Source: Streptomyces pinistramenti (GTDB taxonomy: Bacteria > Actinomycetota > Actinomycetes > Streptomycetales > Streptomycetaceae). From it: a stretch of 64,000 bases of DNA. Both the position numbers and the translations under genes were made by a program. Position 1 is the first letter of the stretch. Each line of letters starts with the position of its first letter. The notes under the pieces are model-generated. The model was not told where the DNA came from. It made no database searches and was given only the letters and a program-made list of their open reading frames with translations. Of the stretch, positions 58,720 to 64,000 are shown piece by piece. Where the stretch lies: contig NZ_JAJCXB010000003.1 of NCBI RefSeq assembly GCF_020564935.1, forward strand, positions 124,001 through 188,000, written 5' to 3'.

Positions 58720-59643
58720 ATGGATCTACGCATCTTCACGGAGCCTCAGCAGGGGGCTTCCTACGACACGCTTCTTACCGTCGCCAAGGCAACCGAGGAC
58801 CTCGGCTTCGACGCCTTCTTCCGGTCCGACCACTATCTGCCGATGGGCAACGCCGATGGCCTGCCCGGTCCGACGGACGCCTGGATCACGCTGGCGGGCC
58901 TGGCCCGCGAGACCCGGCGCATCCGCCTCGGCACCCTCATGACGGCCGGTACGTTCCGGCTGCCCGGTGTGCTGGCCATCCAGGTGGCCCAGGTCGACCA
59001 GATGTCCGGCGGCCGCGTCGAGCTGGGCCTCGGGGCGGGCTGGTTCGAGGAGGAGCACAAGGCGTACGGCATTCCGTTCCCGAAGGAGAAGTTCGCCCGG
59101 CTGGAAGAGCAGCTGGCGATCGTCACCGGCATGTGGGCCACCGAGGTCGGCCAGGAGTTCTCCTATCGCGGCACCCACTACCAGCTGGAGAAGTCGCCCG
59201 CGCTGCCCAAGCCCGCCCAGGGCAAGCTGCCGGTGCTGATCGGCGGCCACGGCGCGACGCGTACGCCGAGGCTGGCCGCGCTCTACGCCGACGAGTTCAA
59301 CATCCCCTTCGCCTCGCTGGAGGACAGTGAGCGGCAGTTCGGGCGGGTGCGGGCGGCCGCCGAGACCGCCGGGCGCAAGGGAGACGACCTGGTGTACTCC
59401 AGTGCCCTCGTCGCCTGCGTCGGCAAGAACGACGCGGAAGTGGCGCGCCGGGCCGCGGTCATCGGGCGGGAGGTGGACGAGCTGAAGGCCAACGGTCTCG
59501 CCGGCTCGCCCGCCGAGGTCGTCGACAAGATCGGCCGCTACGCCGCGATCGGCGCCTCGCGGGTCTACCTCCAGGTGCTCGACCTCGACGACCTGGACCA
59601 CCTGGAGCTGATCTCCGCACAGGTGCAGTCGCAGCTGAGCTGA
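58720..59643 (+). CDS. LLM-class F420-dependent oxidoreductase
   Basis: The start is taken at ATG 58720 (MDLRIFTEPQQG); ATG 58711 adds three residues. The 307-residue luciferase-like TIM barrel shows DAFFRSDHYL near residue 35, RLGTLMTAGTFR, and GGRVELGLGAGWFEEEH followed by FPKEKFARLEEQ. This organisation fits the actinobacterial F420-binding group rather than FMN luciferases. It also has VLIGGHGATRTPRLAA, a loop near the phosphate of the cofactor. The role could be reduction of nitro or unsaturated compounds; context gives no help. Confidence 0.9.
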   Translation: MDLRIFTEPQQGASYDTLLTVAKATEDLGFDAFFRSDHYLPMGNADGLPGPTDAWITLAGLARETRRIRLGTLMTAGTFRLPGVLAIQVAQVDQMSGGRVELGLGAGWFEEEHKAYGIPFPKEKFARLEEQLAIVTGMWATEVGQEFSYRGTHYQLEKSPALPKPAQGKLPVLIGGHGATRTPRLAALYADEFNIPFASLEDSERQFGRVRAAAETAGRKGDDLVYSSALVACVGKNDAEVARRAAVIGREVDELKANGLAGSPAEVVDKIGRYAAIGASRVYLQVLDLDDLDHLELISAQVQSQLS

Positions 59644-59761
59644 CGCTTCGGCCCGTCGTCCGGCCTGCCGCCCGGCCCTCGCGTCGGGTGGCGTCGCCGG
59701 AAGGCCGTGTAAGGGGGAGCGCGGAAGAGAAATCCGCTGGGCGAGTCGTGCGATTGCGGTA

Positions 59762-61342
59762 ATGATCAGACGGGTGTTCCTGACGATAAGTACCACCGGC
59801 AGCGCCGACCGTCCCGCGACCGACCTCGGGTATCTCCTGCACAAACATCCCGGCAAGGCGCAGCAGTTCTCGACGTCGTACGGCACCGCGCACGTCTTCT
59901 ACCCCGAGGCGGATGCCCAACGCTGCACCGCCGCGCTCCTGTTGGAGGTCGACGCGGTCGCGATGGTGCGCCGGGGCAAGAGCCGTGGCGGCGTTCCGGA
60001 TTCGGCGCTCGGGCAGTACGTCAACGACCGGCCGTACGCGGCGTCCTCGCTGCTGGCCGTGGCGCTGCGGAGCGTCTTCGGCACCGCCATGAAGGGGGAG
60101 TGCGCGGCGCGCCCCGAGCTGACCGGCCGGGCGATGGCGCTGCGCATCGAGGTGCCGGTGCTCCCGGCCCGTGGCGGGGCGGAGCTGGTGCGCGCCCTGT
60201 TCGGGCCGCTGGGGTGGTCGGTGGTGGCCGAACCGCTGCCGCTGGACGAGACGTTCCCGGAGTGGGGCGCATCGCGTTATGTCCGGCTGGTGCTCGAAGG
60301 CGAGCTGACCCTCGCCGGGGCGCTGCGGCATCTGTATGTGCTGCTGCCGGTGCTGGACGACGCCAAGCACTACTGGGTGTCGGACGATGAAGTCGACAAG
60401 TTGCTGCGGGCCGGGGAGGGCTGGCTGGAGAGCCACCCCGAACAGCGGGTGATCGCCGACCGGTATCTGGCCCGGCGCCGCTCGCTGACCCGTACGGCGC
60501 TGGAGCGGCTGGCCGTGGCGGACGACGCGGACGCCGAGGACATCGACAACGCGGTGGACGAAGAGGCCGACACGGACGAGAAGCCGGTGCCGCTCGCCGT
60601 CCGGCGGCGGGAGGCGATTCTCGCGGTGCTGCGCGAGGAGCAGGCCGCGCGGGTGCTCGATCTCGGCTGCGGGCAGGGCCAGTTGACCGGTGAGCTGCTC
60701 AAGGACGGGCGGTTCACCGAGATCGTCGGGATGGATGTGTCGATGCGGGCGCTGCACGAGGCCCGGCGCAGGCTGCATCCGGACCGGATGTCCGAGCGGC
60801 AGTCGGCGCGGGTTCGGCTCGTGCAGGGGTCGCTCGCGTACACCGACGCGCGGCTCAAGGGGTACGACGCGGCGGTGCTGAGCGAGGTCGTCGAGCATGT
60901 CGACCCGGAGCGCCTTCCGGCGCTGGAGTACGCGGTGTTCGGCGCCGCCCGGCCTCGTGCGGTCGTGGTGACGACGCCGAACGCGGAGTACAACGTGCGC
61001 TGGGAGACGCTGCCTGCCGGTCAGGTGCGCCATGCCGACCACCGCTTCGAGTGGACCAGGGACGAGTTCCGGCGGTGGGCGTCCGAAGCCGCCGAGCGGC
61101 ACGGTTATGCCGTCGGCTTCCGGCCGGTGGGCCCCGACGACCCCGAGGTGGGGCCGCCGACCCAGCTCGCCTGCTTCACCCGCACGGATGAGGGAGAGGG
61201 GCGCACCGGCACGGCCGGGCGGGCCGGTGGCACCGACCGGGGCGACGGCGCGGACCGGGCCGCCCGAAGCGGTCAAGCCGGTCGGGCCCGCCGGAAAATC
61301 GATCGGAACGACCACGTACGGACAGAGGAGGGCGCGGCATGA
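59762..61342 (+). CDS. hen1: Hen1 RNA 3'-terminal ribose 2'-O-methyltransferase
   Basis: The 526-residue bacterial Hen1 has an N-terminal domain (1-250) that in other bacteria activates Pnkp ligation, an acidic linker (DDADAEDIDNAVDEEAD), and a methyltransferase domain with VLDLGCGQGQLT. Metal ligands E375, E378, H379 (EVVEH) and H427 (HADHRFEW) match those of characterised Hen1 (E366, E369, H370, H418) at a constant offset of nine. It methylates the repaired 3' end, protecting RNA from being cut again by ribotoxins. It has a basic C-terminal tail of about 50 residues. No clear ribosome site precedes the ATG. Overlaps pnkp by 4 bp. Confidence 0.95.
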   Translation: MIRRVFLTISTTGSADRPATDLGYLLHKHPGKAQQFSTSYGTAHVFYPEADAQRCTAALLLEVDAVAMVRRGKSRGGVPDSALGQYVNDRPYAASSLLAVALRSVFGTAMKGECAARPELTGRAMALRIEVPVLPARGGAELVRALFGPLGWSVVAEPLPLDETFPEWGASRYVRLVLEGELTLAGALRHLYVLLPVLDDAKHYWVSDDEVDKLLRAGEGWLESHPEQRVIADRYLARRRSLTRTALERLAVADDADAEDIDNAVDEEADTDEKPVPLAVRRREAILAVLREEQAARVLDLGCGQGQLTGELLKDGRFTEIVGMDVSMRALHEARRRLHPDRMSERQSARVRLVQGSLAYTDARLKGYDAAVLSEVVEHVDPERLPALEYAVFGAARPRAVVVTTPNAEYNVRWETLPAGQVRHADHRFEWTRDEFRRWASEAAERHGYAVGFRPVGPDDPEVGPPTQLACFTRTDEGEGRTGTAGRAGGTDRGDGADRAARSGQAGRARRKIDRNDHVRTEEGAA

Positions 61343-64000
61343 GTGACACGGACCGTACCCGGCAGCGGCCCGACGACGAGGGCGCCGCGGTCGGCTCGCG
61401 GCGGGCGCTGCCCGTTCCGGATCTCTCGCTCGTCGTGCTGATCGGCGCGACCGGATCCGGCAAATCGACCTTCGCTGCGCGCAACTTCCGGCCCACCGAA
61501 GTCCTCTCGTCCGATGCCTGCCGCGGGCTCGTCAGCGATGACGAGAACGACCAGACGGCCAGCTCCGACGCGTTCGACGTACTGCACTACATCGCCGGCA
61601 AGCGGCTCGCCGCCGGCCGTCTCACGGTCGTGGACGCCACCAACGTGCAGTCCGCCGCCCGCGCGCAGCTGGTCAAGCTCGCCCGTGAGCACGATGTGCT
61701 GCCGGTCGCCGTCGTGCTGGACATGCCCGAAGCGCTCTGCGCCGAACGCAACGCCGCCCGGTCCGACCGGGCCGGTCTGCCGCGCCGCGTCATCCAGCGG
61801 CACCAGCGCGAACTGCGCCGCTCCCTGCGGCACTTGGAGCGCGAGGGTTTCCGCAAGGTGCACGTGCTGCGTGGTCCGGAGGAGGCCGCGGCCGCCCAGG
61901 TCGTCACCGAGCGGCGCTTCAACGACCTGCGGCACCTCACCGGCCCCTTCGACATCATCGGTGACATCCACGGCTGCCGTTCCGAGCTGGAGAGCCTGCT
62001 CACCAAGCTCGGCTACGCCCTCGCCCGCGACACCTCGGGCCGCGCCGTGGACGCCGTCCACCCCGAGGGCCGTACCGCCGTCTTCGTCGGCGACCTCGTC
62101 GACCGTGGCCCCGACAGCCCCGGTGTACTGCGCCTGGTGATGGGCATGACGGCGGCCGGCCACGCGCTGTGCGTGCCCGGGAACCACGAGAACAAGCTCG
62201 GCCGTTACCTCAAGGGCCGTACCGTCAGGCCCACGCACGGCCTCGCCGAGACCATCGAGCAGCTCGACAAGGAGGACGACGCCCTCCGTTCCGAGGCCGC
62301 GGCGTTCGTCCAGGGCCTGGTCAGCCATTACGTCCTGGACGGCGGCGCTCTCGTGGTCTGCCACGCGGGGCTGCCGGAGAAGTACCACGGCCGGACGTCG
62401 GGCCGGGTGCGGTCGTTCGCCCTGTACGGCGACACGACAGGGGAGACCGACGAGTTCGGCCTGCCGGTGCGCTACCCGTGGGCGGAGGAGTACCGCGGCC
62501 GCGCGGCCGTCGTCTACGGCCACACCCCCGTGCCGCGCGCCGACTGGCTCAACAACACCCTCTGCCTGGACACCGGTTGCGTCTTCGGCGGCGCGATGAC
62601 CGCCCTGCGCTGGCCGGAGCGCGAGCTGGTCGACGTACCGGCGGAACGCGTCTGGTACGAGCCGGTGAAGCCGTTGGCCGGCGAGGCGCCGGGCGGCGCG
62701 GACGGCCGCCCGCTCGACCTCGGCGACGTGGTCGGCCGGCGCGTCGTGGAGACCCGCCACATGGGCCGGCTCGCGGTCAAGGAGGAGAACGCCGCGGCCG
62801 CGCTGGAGGTGATGAGCCGCTTCGCGGTGGACCCGCGGCTGCTGTCCTACCTCCCGCCGACCATGGCGCCCTGCGCCACGTCGAAGGAGGAGGGCTACCT
62901 GGAGCACCCGGCCGAGGCGTTCGCCGCCTACCGCGCCGACGGCGTACGCGAAGTGGTGTGCGAGGAGAAGCACATGGGCTCGCGCGCGGTGGCACTCGTC
63001 TGCCGGGAAGGAGGAACCGCCCACGAGCGGTTCGGCGTGCCCGAGGGCCTGTCGGGGGCGCTCCACACCCGCACCGGACGGCCGTTCTTCGACGACCCGC
63101 GCACCACGGCGGCCCTCATCGGCAGGGTCCGCGACGCGGCGGAGAAGGCCGGGCTCTGGGCGGAACTGGACACCGACTGGCTGCTGCTGGACGCCGAACT
63201 GATGCCGTGGTCGCTCAAGGCCACCGGGCTGCTGCGCAAGCAGTACGCGGCGGTGGGCGCGGCCTCTGCGGGGGTGTTCCCGGGTGCGCTCGGTGCCCTG
63301 GAAGCGGCGGCCGGCCGGGGGGTCGACGTGGCGGGGCTGCTCGCGCGCCAGCGGGAGCGTGCGGCGGACGCGGCGGCCTTCACCGCGGCCTACCGCAGGT
63401 ACTGCTGGCGGGTGGACGGTGCGGCGCCGGACGGGGCGCCGCCCGGGACCGCGGGCCTGTCCGGCATCCGGCTGGCCCCGTTCCAGATCCTCGCCGTCCA
63501 GGGCCGCAGCCTCGCGGACGTCCCGCACACCGCACAGCTCGCGCTGATCGACCGGCTGGCCGCGGCGGACGGTGGCGCAGCCCCCGATGGCGGCCCCGGA
63601 CTGCTCACCGCCACCCGCAGGCTCCTCGTCGACACCGAGGACGCGGCGTCCGTCGCTGCCGGTACCGACTGGTGGCTCGGGCTGACCGCCGACGGCGGCG
63701 AGGGCATGGTCGTCAAGCCCGTGCAGGCGCGGTTGCGGGGTGCCGACGGCCGCCTCGTGCAGCCGGGCATCAAGTGCCGCGGCCGCGAGTACCTGCGGAT
63801 CATCTACGGGCCCGAGTACACCCGCCCGGAGAACCTGCGGCGGCTCCGCGCCCGCCACCTGGGCCACAAGCGTTCCCTGGCGCTGCGCGAGTACGCGCTC
63901 GGTCTGGAGGCGCTGGACCGGCTGGCGGAGGGCGAGCCCCTGTGGCGGGTGCACGAAGCGGTGTTCGCCGTGCTCGCGCTGGAATCGGAGCCGGTGGATC
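61339..64000 (+). CDS. pnkp: Pnkp polynucleotide kinase-phosphatase-ligase, 3'-truncated by the window
   Basis: The frame is open from ATG 61339 to the window end (887 codons), close to the full length of known Pnkp. The kinase module has P-loop GATGSGKST (G36-T44). The metallophosphatase begins DIIGDIHGC (D205, D209, H211), with later GNHEN and VYGHTPV. The C-terminal ligase-like domain has the adenylated Lys in EEKHMG (K544) and the motif VVKP near residue 793. With Hen1 it restores RNAs cut by anticodon nucleases: end-healing at 5' and 3' ends, methylation, then sealing. Confidence 0.95.
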   Translation, partial: MSDTDRTRQRPDDEGAAVGSRRALPVPDLSLVVLIGATGSGKSTFAARNFRPTEVLSSDACRGLVSDDENDQTASSDAFDVLHYIAGKRLAAGRLTVVDATNVQSAARAQLVKLAREHDVLPVAVVLDMPEALCAERNAARSDRAGLPRRVIQRHQRELRRSLRHLEREGFRKVHVLRGPEEAAAAQVVTERRFNDLRHLTGPFDIIGDIHGCRSELESLLTKLGYALARDTSGRAVDAVHPEGRTAVFVGDLVDRGPDSPGVLRLVMGMTAAGHALCVPGNHENKLGRYLKGRTVRPTHGLAETIEQLDKEDDALRSEAAAFVQGLVSHYVLDGGALVVCHAGLPEKYHGRTSGRVRSFALYGDTTGETDEFGLPVRYPWAEEYRGRAAVVYGHTPVPRADWLNNTLCLDTGCVFGGAMTALRWPERELVDVPAERVWYEPVKPLAGEAPGGADGRPLDLGDVVGRRVVETRHMGRLAVKEENAAAALEVMSRFAVDPRLLSYLPPTMAPCATSKEEGYLEHPAEAFAAYRADGVREVVCEEKHMGSRAVALVCREGGTAHERFGVPEGLSGALHTRTGRPFFDDPRTTAALIGRVRDAAEKAGLWAELDTDWLLLDAELMPWSLKATGLLRKQYAAVGAASAGVFPGALGALEAAAGRGVDVAGLLARQRERAADAAAFTAAYRRYCWRVDGAAPDGAPPGTAGLSGIRLAPFQILAVQGRSLADVPHTAQLALIDRLAAADGGAAPDGGPGLLTATRRLLVDTEDAASVAAGTDWWLGLTADGGEGMVVKPVQARLRGADGRLVQPGIKCRGREYLRIIYGPEYTRPENLRRLRARHLGHKRSLALREYALGLEALDRLAEGEPLWRVHEAVFAVLALESEPVD

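Noticed and set aside
61273..63954. An 893-codon open frame on the minus strand
   Set aside because: It mirrors the hen1 3' end and pnkp, whose motifs are intact on the plus strand; the antisense translation has no recognisable family.
1..64000. tRNA, rRNA or riboswitch genes
   Set aside because: No cloverleaf-like segment with the conserved T-loop sequence, no rRNA sequence and no recognised riboswitch core was noticed by eye; a covariance-model scan would be needed to exclude them.

Overview
The window is high-GC actinobacterial DNA, almost certainly from a Streptomyces chromosome. The base composition is strongly GC-rich, codons end in G/C, GTG starts are common, and the gene families are typical of the genus: a DUF397/XRE-DUF5753 pair with a DUF574-type methyltransferase, an AfsR-like SARP, DUF6296 and DUF6099 proteins, a P450-ferredoxin pair, an LAxTG cell-wall protein, and Hen1/Pnkp RNA repair. 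Much of the window looks accessory: catabolic and biosynthetic operons, broken genes and mobile-element remnants.

Layout. 1-2210 holds the 3' part of a sulfatase, then a composite relic in which a truncated SWIM-type gene and a truncated Lrp/AsnC gene are joined by two CRISPR-like repeats with type I-E spacing. 2273-8797 is a MacB-like ABC exporter with an adaptor and a lipoprotein, next to an OmpR-type two-component system. 8864-18062 contains two copies of a small AtzG-like protein plus amidase unit. Both copies carry a matching inverted repeat upstream, and a TetR gene beside the second copy carries a related site. A metallo-beta-lactamase-fold hydrolase sits beside the second copy, and a DUF397/XRE/methyltransferase group lies between the two. 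18157-29358 carries an LAxTG surface protein, ferredoxin-P450-TetR, a repeat-rich protein, small Streptomyces proteins, an AfsR-like regulator and an alkaline phosphatase.

29465-40040 is a GntR-controlled catabolic operon: alcohol dehydrogenase, FAD/Fe-S 2-hydroxyacid dehydrogenase, GntP permease, OtnI-like isomerase, Asp/Glu racemase-like protein, OtnK-like kinase, OtnC-like aldolase/decarboxylase and a ModA-like protein. The parts fit uptake of a four-carbon sugar acid and its conversion to dihydroxyacetone phosphate, with a flavoprotein as the likely first enzyme.

40916-47900 (minus strand) is a compact seven-gene operon: MFS exporter, AurF-like diiron N-oxygenase, two dCTP-deaminase-like proteins, GT4 glycosyltransferase, HAD phosphatase and a GH3 homologue without its nucleophile. 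The two deaminase homologues have each lost a different part of the canonical active site, and the losses are complementary. This is the best candidate in the window for an undescribed pathway, perhaps for a nitrogen-oxidised, glycosylated nucleoside-like product.

48121-53012 has a HIT protein, an unusual polysaccharide deacetylase, a Tn3 transposase fragment, an alpha/beta hydrolase, a VOC protein and a tyrosine integrase broken by several frameshifts. 53183-59643 holds CorA, a SepF-like protein, a P-loop ATPase, a MazG-like hydrolase, a DUF6099 protein and an LLM-class oxidoreductase. The window ends in the Hen1-Pnkp RNA-repair operon; Pnkp is cut by the window edge.
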